From Distichodus sexfasciatus (Eukaryota > Chordata > Actinopteri > Characiformes > Distichodontidae): a stretch of 64,000 nt of DNA. The stretch lies in NCBI GenBank assembly GCA_032718565.1, contig JAVGVS010000296.1, positions 418,462-482,461 of the forward strand, in the 5' to 3' direction. The position numbers and the translations under genes were made by a program. The notes beneath the pieces are model-generated. The model had not been told where the DNA came from. It did not search any database and worked only from the letters and a program-made list of their open reading frames with translations. Numbering within the stretch: the first letter of the stretch is position 1; each line of letters begins with the position of its first letter. Positions 11,741 through 23,787 of the stretch are shown piece by piece.

Positions 11741-12600
11741 CCAGCGTCCTTCCGCATGGGCATCTTAGTGGGGTGAAAAGTGGGACTGGTCCAAGTGGGG
11801 GGGCCCATGAGAAGTCTGGAATTTTATTTCATTATGTGGGACGAACTAGTGGAGACTGCCTGCCTATAGGGCCCAGAATTTGGTGCCACATCCCTGACCT
11901 TCCGATCACAGGGCCAGCTCCATGTCACTACCATGAAAGTGGCACTATTGTGTTGAAAAGGAACCCAAATCCTAAATAACAGCAGCTCAACTGGACACAG
12001 ATTGGTCAGTATGGTGAAAGGGGACAGACTGAGTTACAGTTTGGGATTTACCTGTAGAAAGTGCAAACGTAACGTAGAGTTGATTAATGGAGTGACCAGT
12101 GAGTGTATATAACGTTCAAAAGAAGCATTTTTCCCCAGGAAACACCGATTTATTTATTATTATTTTTTTTTTATGTTGTTGTGACTGTTTTCAATTAAGT
12201 TTAATCTGAACTTCCATTTGCCTCCATTTTCCTTCTTTGAACCATTTCTAATCCCTCTTTTAAGCATTCCGTATTGAAATCGTGTGTATCCCGTGTCCTT
12301 TCATCCTTAATCATCTTATGTGAAGTTGTATAATTGAACACAAGCCCGTTCTAATATGCACACAGTCCTGTCTATAAGGTCATACAGGTCACAGCACAAA
12401 ATCCATGTCACGAACAGCTGCAAACTCCCACAAGGCCTGCGAGATACGATAATGTCAATGCATAGATCTGTAAAAAGACATAAATATACTGTGGTGCACT
12501 GAACTTTGCCAAGAACACAGTGACCTTTGTCATTGTGCAACAGGAAAAATGTCACTTTTTACATAAACATAGACTGGAAATGTCTTATGTAACCTTTACA
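11741..12600. other. no gene seen
   Basis: Unique-looking sequence. 11760-11990 is somewhat GC-richer, and 12120-12560 is AT-rich. No splice-flanked open reading frame or known repeat was recognised. Confidence 0.4.
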
Positions 12601-12604
12601 GTGG

Positions 12605-12900
12605 CAGGGGTGTCCAGGTCTGGTCCTGGAGAGCCAGTGTCTACCTGAACTTCTACCTGAGACAAGGTGGAAAACCTCCAGCACCTCCAGGACCACAACT
12701 GGACACATCTGCTATACACCTATGGAAATGGGCCATTAATTGAATCCACCCTACTCTAGACCACTATCATCACATTAGGGCGATCATGGTGGTCTACAGC
12801 AGGGGTGTTTCTGGTCCAGATCTGGTTCTGGAGGGCCAATATCCTGAAGCTTTTCCATCACACCTGGTGGGTCAATTCTGGTGAGTGTCCACCTGAGAGA
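12605..12900. repeat. two copies of a 'caggggtgt...ctggag(a/g)gcca' repeat
   Basis: caggggtgtccaggtctggt at 12606 and caggggtgtttctggtccag at 12799, each followed by ctggag(g/a)gcca. This matches the end of a common fish DNA-transposon-type repeat. Confidence 0.5.
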
Positions 12901-12944
12901 AGGCGTCAAAGTTGTGACCTCATGTATGATGGCAAAGTTCTGGG

Positions 12945-13137
12945 AAAACAAAACGTAACGGTGAGGGCGTTCATCCTGTGATCGGAAGGTCGCCGGTTCA
13001 AATCCCAGACTGTTAAAGTTTCCACTGAGGTACTCATGAGCAAGGTACCGTCGCCAAGCACTGCTACCTGGGTGCTGCCAAAAAAGCTGCCCACTGCTCA
13101 TTCATGGAGGGGTGACATGTGCAGAGGTCACATTTGG
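12945..13137 (+). mobile_element. SINE A, long copy
   Basis: aacgtaacggtgagggcgtt head, gccggttcaaatcc B box, actgaggtactcatgagcaa, 'tgctacctgggtgctgcc', agctgcccactgctcattca, 'gcagaggtcacatttggttg'. The tail is replaced at about 13140 by a minus-strand copy. Confidence 0.8.
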
Positions 13138-13139
13138 TT

Positions 13140-13245
13140 GTGGTACCTGTCCTCAGTGGTACCTTTTTACCCCCGCTGGGACTTGAACCGGCAACATTCC
13201 GATCATGGGGTCAACTCCCTAACCGTTAGTTAACTCCCTAATCTC
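13140..13245 (-). mobile_element. SINE A, 5' half, head to head with the previous copy
   Basis: cctcagtggtaccttttt, gggacttgaaccggcaac, gatcatggggtcaactcc, ctaaccgttag. All are the minus-strand head of SINE A. Confidence 0.75.
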
Positions 13246-13404
13246 GCCGCTAAACACACATTGCATCTTAAAGTGATATTTCCGATCCGTAGACTGTGTT
13301 AATACGTGGGGTTTGGTGTATCAGCACATATGTAAAGTTTATATTCATCTGCAAAATGATGAGCCGTAAGTGGTATGGTTTTATTCAGACCTACAACACA
13401 GGAG

Positions 13405-13548
13405 GTGTGTGTGCGTGCTTGTGTGTGTGTGTGAGTGTGTAAGTGAGTGGGTGTGGTAGTCCCTGGTGTTTGCATGTACTAAAGTAGAAGGTGTTATTTG
13501 CGTGAGTCTCTTTCTCTCTGGGGAATGAGGGAACCCACAGGGCGTGTT

Positions 13549-13589
<41 letters not shown>

Positions 13590-13770
13590 GTGTGTGTGTG
13601 TTCAGGGAAGACGGAGGAAGACATGGAGAGTGGAAAGAGTGAGTTGTCATAAGGGAGAGGAAGAGGAGAGAAAAGAGAGTAGAAGAATAAACTGTAGCAG
13701 GAGAGACACTGTGATGTGAGATGATAATAGGAGTCAAAACACACACGCAGACACACACACATAGTATGTC
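13405..13770. repeat. (TG)n microsatellites and GA-rich spacer
   Basis: gtgt runs at 13405-13440 and 13548-13605, purine-rich 13606-13700, then (CA)n at 13738-13762. Confidence 0.85.
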
Positions 13771-13925
13771 TGGAAATAAAACCTGAGACGATGACACAAC
13801 GTGGCGGAGAATAAAGCATCCACACACCTGTAGTTTTGAATGGAACGTATCCAACCTGTGTGTGTGTGTATTTAGTGGGTTTGTGAGGACCGGTCCCCAT
13901 AAGGAGAAATGATTTGATAGAAAAT

Positions 13926-14062
13926 AACCCATCCATGAAGGAGCAGTGGGGGGCAGTGCTTGACAACAGGACCTTGCTCACCTCAGTGGTACCTTTTACT
14001 GTTCTGGCACTTGAACCGACAACCCTCCGATCATAGAACTCTCTAACTGTTGTCTACTAACA
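13926..14062 (-). mobile_element. SINE A, 5' part
   Basis: gaaggagcagtgggggg, ggaccttgctcacctcagtg, cacttgaaccgacaacc. Preceded at 13866-13920 by a 'ggtccccataagga' repeat typical of fish CA-repeat neighbourhoods. Confidence 0.65.
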
Positions 14063-14900
14063 ACTGGGTTAGCTGTAGCTGTAGTGAATGAAATTTAAAT
14101 TAGTTTTTCTCATCTAAACACACAGAAGACCACTTGTAATGTGAAGTACACTTGGGTGGGTATAGTATAGTGGTGAAAATGTTGGTTTAAGATTGTGTTG
14201 TCTTCACATCGCAGTAAGTCCAATGGTCAAAAAAATGACTAAATATGTTCATTTATTTAAAGGAAAAATAAACTAGAGATGCATTTCCGCAAGAAAACTC
14301 CAATGTGATTGCTCAGGCTTTGTATCTGTGACATGAAAACTGGCCGAGTTGAAGGGCTTTGATTAAAATGTGTTGAAGTGACTGGAAAAAGAACGAGAGA
14401 TGATTTCAGCAAGAAAAAGACGAGCGCGGGTGGAAACCGATGGAGATGCGCGTTCAGTGAGGTGGCCTGAGACGGCATAAGAACCGCGTTGACCGTCGTG
14501 TGAAAACAGGCTGATGGAAGCTTTCCAGTCCCTAATCACCTTTATTCTTAATGGGAGAAAACCAACAGGAAACATACACGACAGAATGACAGGATGACAA
14601 AGACGAGTGCGGGTCATGACGGTTACAGATATCTGAAGAGGCACATGGGTTCTCAAATCACGCTGAATTTGGTGGCTTTGTGAAGAACGGCGACTGCTCA
14701 ATAAAACGTCAAAATCTTAGCTCCATGTTAGTCTATGGGGAGAAACGGGACTGAAAAATAGACAGAGCTCATGAACGCGTGCACGTATCAAAAACGTGTT
14801 CATAAGCACCTCACAGCGCTATAGACCACACGTTACAGAGTTGGAACCAAGTTTCTAGCACAAAAACTGTGTGTGCAGTAACAATCAGATGTGAGAGTAA
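14063..14900. other. no gene seen
   Basis: Mostly unique sequence of mixed composition. No repeat or exon was recognised. Confidence 0.4.
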
Positions 14901-15525
14901 TCTTCCTCTTTCGGCTTTTCCCTTCAGGGGTCGCCACAGCGAATCATCTGTCTCCATCTAGTCCTATCTTCGGCATCCTCTACCCTCACACCAACTAACT
15001 TCATGTCCTCTTTCACCACATCCATAAATCTCCTTTTTGCTCTTCCTCTCAGCCTCCTGCCTGGTGGCTCCAACCTCAGCATCCTTCTACCTATGTACTC
15101 ATTGTCTCTCCTCTGGACGTGTCCAAACCATCTCAGTCTGGCCTCTCTGACTTTATCTCCAAAACATCTAACATGAGCTGTCCCTCTGATGAACTCATTC
15201 CTGATCCTCTCCATCCTCGTCACTCCCAAAGAGAACCTCAACATCTCGAGCTCTGCAACCTCCAGTTCTGCCTCCTGTCTTTTCCTCATTGGCACTGTCT
15301 CCAAACCATACAACATGGCTGGTCTCACTACTGTCTTGAACACCTTTCCTTTCATTCTTGCTGAAACCCTTTTATCACACATCACACCTGACACTTTTCT
15401 CCACCCATTCCAACCTGCTTGCACACACTTCTTCACCTCTTTTCCACTCTCTCCGTTGCTTTGGATCGTAGACCCTAAGTACTTGAAGTCCTCTACCGCC
15501 TTTAATCTACATTTAGTTAAAATGT
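14901..15525 (-). mobile_element. non-LTR retrotransposon 3' end (RT C-terminal region)
   Basis: Minus strand encodes AVEDFKYLGS-like, then KKCVQAGWNGWRKVSGVMCD, VVRPAMLYGLETVPMRK, EMLRFSLGVTRMERIRNEFI, REARLRWFGHVQRRD and GRAKRRFMDVVKEDM. This is a very abundant fish LINE family; I do not assign a clade. The 3' end is gcgacccctgaagggaaaag then a (GAA)-like tail. A stop/frame break lies near 15470. Confidence 0.85.
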
Positions 15526-16094
15526 CAAAGTGGGGAGAGTAGTCGTCTCACCTTCATACAATAATGGACGAAGCTGACAGGAGGATTTGAGCGGTCAATA
15601 AGGCTCAGATCTAAAATCGCAGGGACTAAAGTACAACCGCAGGTGGTTTAATCATGCAAGACTGGCCCAGACCTCGGAGGAAAAGATTATTAAATGCATA
15701 AAAGAAAAGCTCGTTAAACGTTGCGTTCCAATTCACATGAACGCTGAGGTTTTGGTCATTTGGGGACATCGCCGCCTTTTAGAGAAATATATCTCCAGTG
15801 AGTTTGAGTGTAAAAACTTTAGCGCTACCTTCATGTAGCTGACGGCTTTTATGGATATTTTTCTTGTCCCACCTTTGGCATTGTTGAGGAAATCAAAGGG
15901 AGGATTCAAGTCATCAGAGGCTTTGAGAAGAGGAGCGGTGAACGCAGTGTAAAATCAGGTATCATCCTGGTTCTCATTTACGTGCTATTGTGATGGAAAA
16001 GACTGGACTCGTCGTTCTCTCTTTACCTCCCTCCATCAAAAGCACCCGCAGGATTGATATGTTTTGCATTATGTTTTGCATTAAAGGGATTTTA
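15526..16094. other. no gene seen
   Basis: Unique-looking sequence without recognisable exons or repeats. Confidence 0.4.
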
Positions 16095-16302
16095 AGTGAG
16101 CGATTGTCTTCGTGAACACACCACAGAACCAAGCGCTACAACGAAATGTGACCTGTGCATTCGACCCATTCGTTAACGAGCAGTGGGCAGCTATTTTTGG
16201 CACGGAACCTTGCTCATGAGTACCTTAGTGGTACCTTAACCGGTGTGGGACTTGAACCACCAATCTTCCGACCGTGGGGCCAACTCCATAACCACTACAG
16301 AG
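16095..16302 (-). mobile_element. SINE A, near full length
   Basis: From gtgagcgattgtcttcgtga (tail) through ggcagctatttttggcac, 'gaaccttgctcatgagtacc', gggacttgaaccacc to the head 'ctccataacc'. Confidence 0.75.
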
Positions 16303-16359
16303 CAGTTGACAGTCGATAATTGCTATTTTTGTCATTGTCATTTTTTACTTAAATTTGCT

Positions 16360-17155
16360 CGATATTTCCAGCTGATATTTGATGTATTTAGTGTAGGTGG
16401 GGAAGGTAGCGCTCGTGTCAGGCATGTCCAAATTCCGAGGTGGGATTTTATACGGCATGTGCCTTCTGTCTTAAAATGTATGAAATTATTTCTTGCCAAA
16501 ATTCAGAGCACGCAGTGGAGCGTTCACAAGCAATCTCTCGTCTTTATGCCCAACTCTACTGCACACGTGAAACATGTTGAACTACTAAACTGTGTGTTTG
16601 CTTCACTTTGTGAATGTGAGCTCACGCATGGGCTGTGTCCCGAGCCGCGTACTACTGCACTTAATAGTATGCTAGGTAAGGTGCTCATCCTACTTTTCTA
16701 TCTCAGGAACTAGCTGGGGTTGTAGCTTAACGGCTCTTTACACACTAGGTAGTGCACATGGAGTGTCACACGCACCCTATTTGACTTGGTACACTACATA
16801 GGGCGGGAAGTGACTTTTTCTTAAAATGTTGTGCACTGCGCTGGAAATGCTCCGCCTTCACTCCACTCTGCTTTCACGCTCACTTGACTTGGTGCTGTGT
16901 TAGAAATGTTATGGCACTGATTTTGTGCCAAAATTCTGAGTGTGAAGTGGAATTCTGGCGAGGAAAATATCTTGTCTTTGAGCGCTCGATTCCGTCCTCT
17001 TTATGTATCAGCATCAACAGATTTTTGTGCATCACTGAAATGTTCTTAAAATTCCTTCCCTCTCCATTTCAAACCGTGGGTTTCTGTCTGCATGCTCTAC
17101 GATTTCGAGTGCTCCTCGCCAAGTTCCGTCCACCGTTATACGTGGAGTAGTCTTT
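16360..17155. mobile_element. dispersed repeat family G, longest copy
   Basis: Shares 'tttacacactaggtagtgcac', 'agggcgggaagtgacttttt', 'ggaaatgctccgccttcact' and 'tgtgccaaaattctgag' with 9456 and 25926. It retains the uninterrupted site (gttagaaatgttatggcac at about 16900) that carries a MITE in the 26-kb copy. No transposase. Confidence 0.6.
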
Positions 17156-17516
17156 TAACTACTCGAGCAGTTGCTTTTAGAGCAGGAGTCTGGAGCGCAC
17201 CGTCTCTAGCGGGTTTTACGAGACGCACATGTAGGCCGAGCTGAAGCCTGGGGCTGGAGTTCAGGTCCTGCCCTGCTGTCTGCGGCCTCAGTGGGAGAGG
17301 TGAAAATTCCACCGGGGCTGCGACTGAGGCGGGGCAGCGGGAAATCATTTCTGTAGCGTGTTGAACTACAAGGCTGGTATCTGCACGTTGGGGTGTTTGT
17401 GTGCGTACTGGTATTTTGGTTTGTGGGGACGTTGTGGTTTGCTGTGGCCCGGCCTGCATCAGGACAAACCGTTCTATAGATAATCTCCATGTTTGATTTG
17501 ACTAAAAGAGTGCTTT

Positions 17517-17972
17517 TACACTGCAAAATATCAGTGTCAGAAAATAAGAAAAGAAAAGGATAATAAGACAAAAGGTACCAGAATCAAGCAAAATTATCTG
17601 CCAATATAGTGAGAAAAATTATCTTGTTAAGATCTCCTAAAACAAGAAAAAAATCTTCCATTTTTCCATGTTTTTAGCTTTAATATTCTTAAAATAAGCA
17701 AAGTTGTCATGAATTTCTTAACTCGTAGTGGAGAGCATGAGAACCTGTCCGTTCTCTTAATTACATTTCTTATTTCATGTTAAGAAGTTCTTATGATCAG
17801 TAAATTTTTCTTAATAAGATAATTGTATCCAGCGTTTCTTAAAATTAGATTATTTATCTTACACATACAAGTCTAGTCAAGTTGGTTATTCTTAAAATAA
17901 AAAAACAACAAGATCTATTTTTTTCTTTTTAAGATTTTTTGGCTTGTTAAGATTTCATTTTTTGCAGTGTGG
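17517..17972. mobile_element. MITE with acactgcaaaa termini
   Basis: acactgcaaaatatc at 17518 and its complement ttttttgcagtgt at 17960-17971 close a 455-bp AT-rich element with internal aagaaaa/ttcttaa symmetry. Confidence 0.65.
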
Positions 17973-18044
17973 GGCTCTCAGATTAGGGTTTAGGTGTAGC
18001 TCTAGTGATACATCTAATTATCTTGGGAGTCTATGGATGGACCT

Positions 18045-18045
18045 C

Positions 18046-18083
<38 letters not shown>

Positions 18084-18290
18084 GAAGAAAGGAAGGGAGG
18101 ATGGAAGGAAGAAAAAAGATAGAAATTAAGAAAAAAGGAAAGAAAGAAGCAAGGAAAAGAATTATAATAAAATCAACAAGAATGAATGAAAGAAAGGAAG
18201 GAAGAAAACAAAAACCGACATGAAAATGAAAGAGAGAGACTGTATAAAAAGAGAAAAAGAAAGCGAGAGAAAAGAAAGGGAGAAAGGAGC
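18045..18290. repeat. (GAAA)n and degenerate purine tract
   Basis: Pure gaaa repeats at 18048-18083 extend as gaagg/aaag units to about 18290. Confidence 0.9.
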
Positions 18291-18384
18291 CCTGAAAGAC
18301 AGTAATATACAGGTGTGTGCGTGTGTGTGTGTGTAAGACAAAAGGAGGAGAGAACATGGAGGAGAGCGACGGGGACGGAGAGTA

Positions 18385-18660
18385 AAGCAGGCGGAGGGAG
18401 GGAGGGAGGGAGTGACAGACAGACGTACAGACCGAGGGAGAGAGAGAGAGAGATTTGAATGCAATACTGCTGCAGCCCTCATTGCAGTGTTGCTATGGTT
18501 ACTGTGCATAGAGAGTCTGGGCACCAGTGGATCGATGTGTGTATGTACGTGTGTGTGTGTGTGTGTGTGTGTAGGCTCGAGGCGTCTTGGTTTACTGATG
18601 CCTATAAATCATTTTTCCAGTGCAATGAACAGTCACGTACACACACACACACACACTGAG
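18385..18660. repeat. GA-rich and (TG)n/(CA)n microsatellites
   Basis: ggga units at 18393-18412, gaga at 18436-18452, (TG)n at 18549-18573 and (CA)n at 18638-18656. Confidence 0.85.
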
Positions 18661-18844
18661 AAATGCCAGAGAGGACGTGGTGGGGCAGGAAGAGAGGACT
18701 GTTCGAGGTTTTTACCACAACGACACACCAAACGGCGCTCACCGCCTGCCCGGAGATCACGCGTCCCTCTCTCTCTCCTCCCCACAACCTGCCGCTCGTT
18801 CGCTCTTTACTACGTTGCTCTTTTCATTAAGGCTGGCGTCTGTC

Positions 18845-18941
18845 TGCTGGTGGAATGCAGCACTGCCCAGTCCCGAGATTCGAGCCGGCCACCTACTGAT
18901 CACAGGGTGAATGTCCTAAACGTTACGGTACCAGCTGCCAT
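18845..18941 (-). mobile_element. SINE A fragment
   Basis: gcagcactgcccagtccc, gattcgagccggccacc, gatcacagggtgaatg, cctaaacgttacg. Minus-strand head half. Confidence 0.55.
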
Positions 18942-19039
18942 GGGGTGCGTTTCCCAGAAGCATAGTTGCTAGCTACATTATTAACTTACATCCTGTTGGG
19001 AACCTACGTTAGCAACGATCTTGTTGGGAAACTCACCCC
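18942..19039. mobile_element. 98-bp hairpin MITE
   Basis: ggggtgcgtttcccagaag and gttgctag at the left; gttagcaac and ttgttgggaaactcacccc at the right form long terminal inverted repeats. A half copy lies at 3962. Confidence 0.75.
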
Positions 19040-19163
19040 TGGATAGAACCCGTCTCCAACCCACACGCCCAGTTCCAGGCCGGGAAGAACGGTATCCTGC
19101 AGGGTCGTCCACTTCAATTCAACATAAATCTTATAATATTATAATAAATAAATATATGTAGGT

Positions 19164-19532
19164 ATAAGGTTGATGCTCGAGATGTTCAGGTTCTCTTTGG
19201 GAGTGACGAGGATGGATAGGATCAGGAATGAGTTCATCAGAGGGACAGCTCATGTTAGATGTTTTGTAGATAAAGTCAGAGAGGCCAGACTGAGATGGTT
19301 TGGACACGTCCAGAGGAGAGACTATGAGTACATAGGTAGAAGGATGCTGAGGTTGGAGTCACCAGGCAGGAGGCTGAGAGGAAGAGCAAAAAGGAGATTT
19401 ATGGATGTGGTGAAAGAGGACATGAAGTTAGTTGGTGTGAGGGTAGATGGACTACATGGAGACAGATGATTCGCTGTGGCGACCCCTGAAGGGAAAAGCC
19501 GAAAGAGGAAGAAGAAGATAAGGTTGATGCTC
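19164..19532 (+). mobile_element. 5'-truncated LINE with 15-bp target duplication
   Basis: Same family as 14901-15525: EMFRFSLGVTRMDRIRNEFI, REARLRWFGHVQRRD, GRAKRRFMDVVKEDM. The 3' end is gcgacccctgaagggaaaag plus (GAA)n. Flanked by perfect copies of ATAAGGTTGATGCTC at 19164-19178 and 19518-19532. Confidence 0.9.
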
Positions 19533-19619
19533 AACAGAAGTGATTTTTATTGATTTTTGATTCATTGTTCAGCTCTTTCTGTGGCATTATTTACGTTTAG
19601 TCACTATGGGAGTCAATGA

Positions 19620-21515
19620 GACTGTGTGTGAGTTGTGTTGTGTGTGAGTTGTGTTGTGTGTGAGGTGTGTGTGTGTGTGTGTTGTGTTGTGTTGTGTTGT
19701 GTTGTGTGTGAGTTGTGTTGTGATGTGTGGTGTTGTGTTGTGTTGTGTGTGAGTTGTGTTGTGTGTGAGTTGTGTTGTGATGTGTGGTGTTGTGTTGTGT
19801 GTGAGTTGTGTTGTGTTGTGTGTGAGTTGGGTTGTGTTGTGTGTGAGTTGGGTTGTGTTTTGTTGTGTTGTGATGTGTGGTGTTGTGGTGTTGTGTTGTG
19901 ATGTGTGGTGTTGTGTGGTGTTGTGTTGTGATGTGTGGTGTTGTGTTGTGATGTGTGGTGTTGTGTTGTGATGTGTTGTGTGTGATTTGTGTTGTGTTGT
20001 GTTGTGTGTGAGTTGTGTTGTGATGTGTGGTGTTGTGTTGTGTGTGATTTGTGTTGTGTGAGTTGTGTTGTGTTGTGTTGTGTTGTAGTGTGTGTGGTGT
20101 TGTGATGTGTGGTGTTGTGTGGTGTTGAGTTGTGTTGTGTTGTGATGTGTGTGTGTGTGTGAGTTGTGTTGTGTGTGAGTTGTGTTGTGTGTGAGTTGTG
20201 TTGTGATGTGTGGTGTTGTGTTGTGTGTGAGTTGTGTTGTGTGTGAGTTGTGTTGTGTTGTGTGTGTGTGAGTTGTGTTGTGTTGTGTGGTGTTTTGTGG
20301 TGTTGTGATGTGTGGTGTTGTGTGTGTTGTAGTCATGTGGTGTTGTGTTGTGTTGTGTTATTGTGTGAGTTGAGTTGTGATGTGTGTTGTTGTGTGTGAG
20401 TTGTGTTGTGTTGTGATTTGTGGTGTTATGTTGTGATGTGTGGTGTTGTGTTGTGTGTGAGTTGTGTTGTGTTGTGATGTGTTGTGTGTGATTTGTGTTG
20501 TGTTGTGATGTGTGTGAGTTGTGTTGTGTGTGAGTTGTGATATGTTGTGTTGTGATGTGTGTGAGTTGTGTTGTGTGTTGTGTGTTGTGTGTGGGTTGTG
20601 TTTGTGATGTGTGTGGTGTTTGTGTTGTGTTGTGTGTAGGTTGTGTTGTGATGTGTGTGTGGTGTTGTGTGTGTGTTGTGTGGTGTGTTGTGTGTGGTGT
20701 TGTGTTGTGATGTGTGGTGTTGTGTTGTGTGTGAGTTGTGTTGTGTTGTGTGTGAGTTGGGTTGTGTTGTGTGTGAGTTGTGATGTGTTGTGTGTGAGTT
20801 GTGTTGTGTTGTGTGGTGTTTTGTGGTGTTGTGTTGTGTGGTGTTTTGTGGTGTTGTGATGTGTGGTGTTGTGTTGTGTTGTGATGTGTGGTGTTGTGTG
20901 TTGTGTTGTGTGTGAGTTGAGTTGTGATGTGTGGTGTTATGTGTGAGTTGTGTTGTGTTGTGATTTGTGGTGTTATGTTGTGATGTGTGGTGTTGTGTTG
21001 TGTGTAGGTTGTGTTGTGATTTGTGGTGGTGTGTGTGAGTTGTGTTGTGTTGTGATGTGTGGTGTTGTGTTGTGATGTGTGGTGTTGTGTTGTGTGTGAG
21101 TTGTGTTGTGTGTGTGAGTTGTGTTGTGTTGTGTTGTGTTGTGTGTGAGTTGTGTTGTGATGTGTGGTGTTGTGTTGTGTTGTGTGTGAGTTGTGTTGTG
21201 TGTGGTTGTGTGTTGTGATGTGTGGTGTTGTGTTGTGTGTGAGTTGTGTTGTGTTGTGTGTGAGTTGGTTTGTGTTGTGTGTGAGTTGGGTTGTGTTTTG
21301 TTGTGTTGTGATGTGTGGTGTTGTGGTGTTGTGTTGTGATGTGTGGTGTTGTGTGGTGTTGTGTTGTGATGTGTGGTGTTGTGTTGTGATGTGTGGTGTT
21401 GTGTGGTGTTGAGTTGTGTTGTGATATGTGGTGTTGTGTTGTGATGTGTGTGAGTTGTGTTGTGTGTGAGTTGTGTTGTGTTGTGTTGTGTTGTGTTGTG
21501 TTGTGTTGTGTGTGT
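19620..21515. repeat. 1.9-kb TG-rich minisatellite
   Basis: Degenerate units built from gttgtgtt, gtgtgagttgt and gatgtgtggtgtt on the + strand, almost without C. Long frames in either direction (Cys/Val or His/Thr rich) are low-complexity artefacts. Confidence 0.95.
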
Positions 21516-21810
21516 GTAGGCAGTGTATTAGCTCGGAGAGTCATTTGATGCAGAAAATATGGACACATTTTTTAATTTAAGATCAAGACTGGAAGTTTCA
21601 TTTAAAACCACATAGTATGTTCACACACACACCCTCTTCTACCTCAACATACACACCTCTACCTAACGTCTCAGACATAACATGGCATTAGCAGCATGGC
21701 ACGTGCAGCAGCATGGCAGCACGTTGGCAGCATGTGTGGACATGGCCAGACTGTGTGTGAACTGGCGCATGTTTATAGCATATCCGATAGACATATAACG
21801 TGTGCATCGA
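21516..21810. other. unique spacer between TG and CA blocks
   Basis: About 300 bases of ordinary sequence with short gcagcatggc units at 21690-21735. No gene. Confidence 0.6.
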
Positions 21811-21823
21811 CACTACACACACA

Positions 21824-21878
<55 letters not shown>

Positions 21879-23100
21879 ATGCACACACACTCAACACACA
21901 CATACACACACATACACACCATCTGAGACCTCCAACACACACGCAACACATAGACACACACCAGCACACACATACACACACACACACACCAACATGAGAC
22001 ACACACACACCAGCACACACATACACACACACACATACACACACCACACCAACACACACACACACACACACACCAACACATACACACACACACACCAACA
22101 CATACACACACACACACCAACACACACACACACGCCAACACACACACACATGCCAACACACATACACCAACACATACACCCCCCCAACACATACACCAAC
22201 ACATACAGACACATGCTAACACGCCAACACACACCGACACACACCGACACACACACACCAACACATACACACATGCAAAAACACACACACACACACACCA
22301 ACACACACACCCCAACACATACACTAACACATACAGACATACGTTAACACGCCAACACACACACAATAACACACACACACACACACCAACACACACACCA
22401 ACACACACACACATCAAGCACACACCTGCATCAACACACACACACACACATATATACACACACACACACATCCCCAACACCCATGCTTACACCAACACAT
22501 ACACACCAACACATACACAGACTTGCAGCTAACACACCAACACACACACACCAACACACACACACATGCCAAAAAACACACACACACACCAACACACACA
22601 CACACACCCCAACACATACACCAACACATACAGACACGCACCGACACACACCAACACATACACACACGCCAAAACACACACACACACACAACACCCCCAA
22701 CGCCACCAACACACAGACACATGCTAACACGCCAACACACACCAACACACACACACACACGCACCGACACACACCAACACATACACACATGCCAAAACAC
22801 ACACACACACCAACACACACACCACAACACATACACCAACACATACAGACACACGCTAATCATGCCAACACACACCAACACACACACTAACACACACACA
22901 CACCCCACACACACACACCAACACACACACACATGAAAAACACACACATATGCCAACACACACACACGCCAACACACATCAACACACACACACACACATG
23001 TAACACACACACACCCCAACACACTGCGCAACACACACACACACCCCAACACACCGTAACACACATACACCAACACACACACAAACACCAACACTAACAC
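21811..23100. repeat. 1.3-kb CA-rich minisatellite
   Basis: (CA)n broken by caacacatacacc, caccaacac and catgcc units, almost without G on the + strand. Complementary in composition to the TG block at 19620-21515. Confidence 0.95.
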
Positions 23101-23420
23101 CATGGGGGAGAGAAAGAAAGAGAAAGAAAGAAGACATGTGAGGGAAGATAGAAAGTAAGGAGGGAGAAAAGAGAAGTTAAGGAGAGGAAATGAAAAAACA
23201 AGGAAAAGCAATAATAAAAGGCAAAAAGAATAGGCTGGTAAAATGAAGAGATGAAAAGGAATGACAGAGAAGTGAGAAAAAAGCAAAAAAGAAAGATGGA
23301 AATGAGGAGGGTAGGCAGAAGGAGAGAAAGAAAAAATAATAAGGGAAGGAAAGAAAGTAACAAGGAATAAAACTGATAAAGAAGGAAAAGAAGGAAGAAT
23401 GAAGGAAAGAAAGCTGATTC
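23101..23420. repeat. purine-rich tract
   Basis: gaaag/aggga-rich, nearly pyrimidine-free on the + strand. Confidence 0.85.
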
Positions 23421-23787
23421 TCACTCTGACACGTTAGCGCAGCGGTGTGATCCCGTTTCGTGAACCTGCAGCGTGATGTTCAATGTGACCTCTGCAGACT
23501 TAGGCGAGATCCGTGAGCGGCGCTGGTGGGGAGAGTTAGAAACAGCGCGTGAGAATCGTTACTATCTCACAGCGTGCTGGGCGGTGAGTCATGTTACGAG
23601 GAGAGTTAAAATTCTTTTATCCAGAAGGGCCCGGTGCTCATTGATTATGAAATCTCCCTACGCGCTCTTCGCCGCAGCAGAGCAACCAGGCGAGAGCAGC
23701 ACGATTGGTGGGAGACGTGACCGGCTTGTCCAGCGTCCAGGTAGCGCAAAATTCACTATAAATCCACCCGTCAGTTAGCAGCGGGTT
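23421..23787. other. CpG-containing unique segment, possible regulatory DNA
   Basis: CpG-bearing, non-repetitive DNA 1.3 kb before the first coding exon, with an AP-1-like tgagtca at about 23586. No open frame of interest. Confidence 0.25.

Noticed and set aside
19587..23424. Long open reading frames (up to about 380 codons) rich in His/Thr or Cys/Val
   Set aside because: They lie wholly in TG/CA repeats; the openness follows from base composition.
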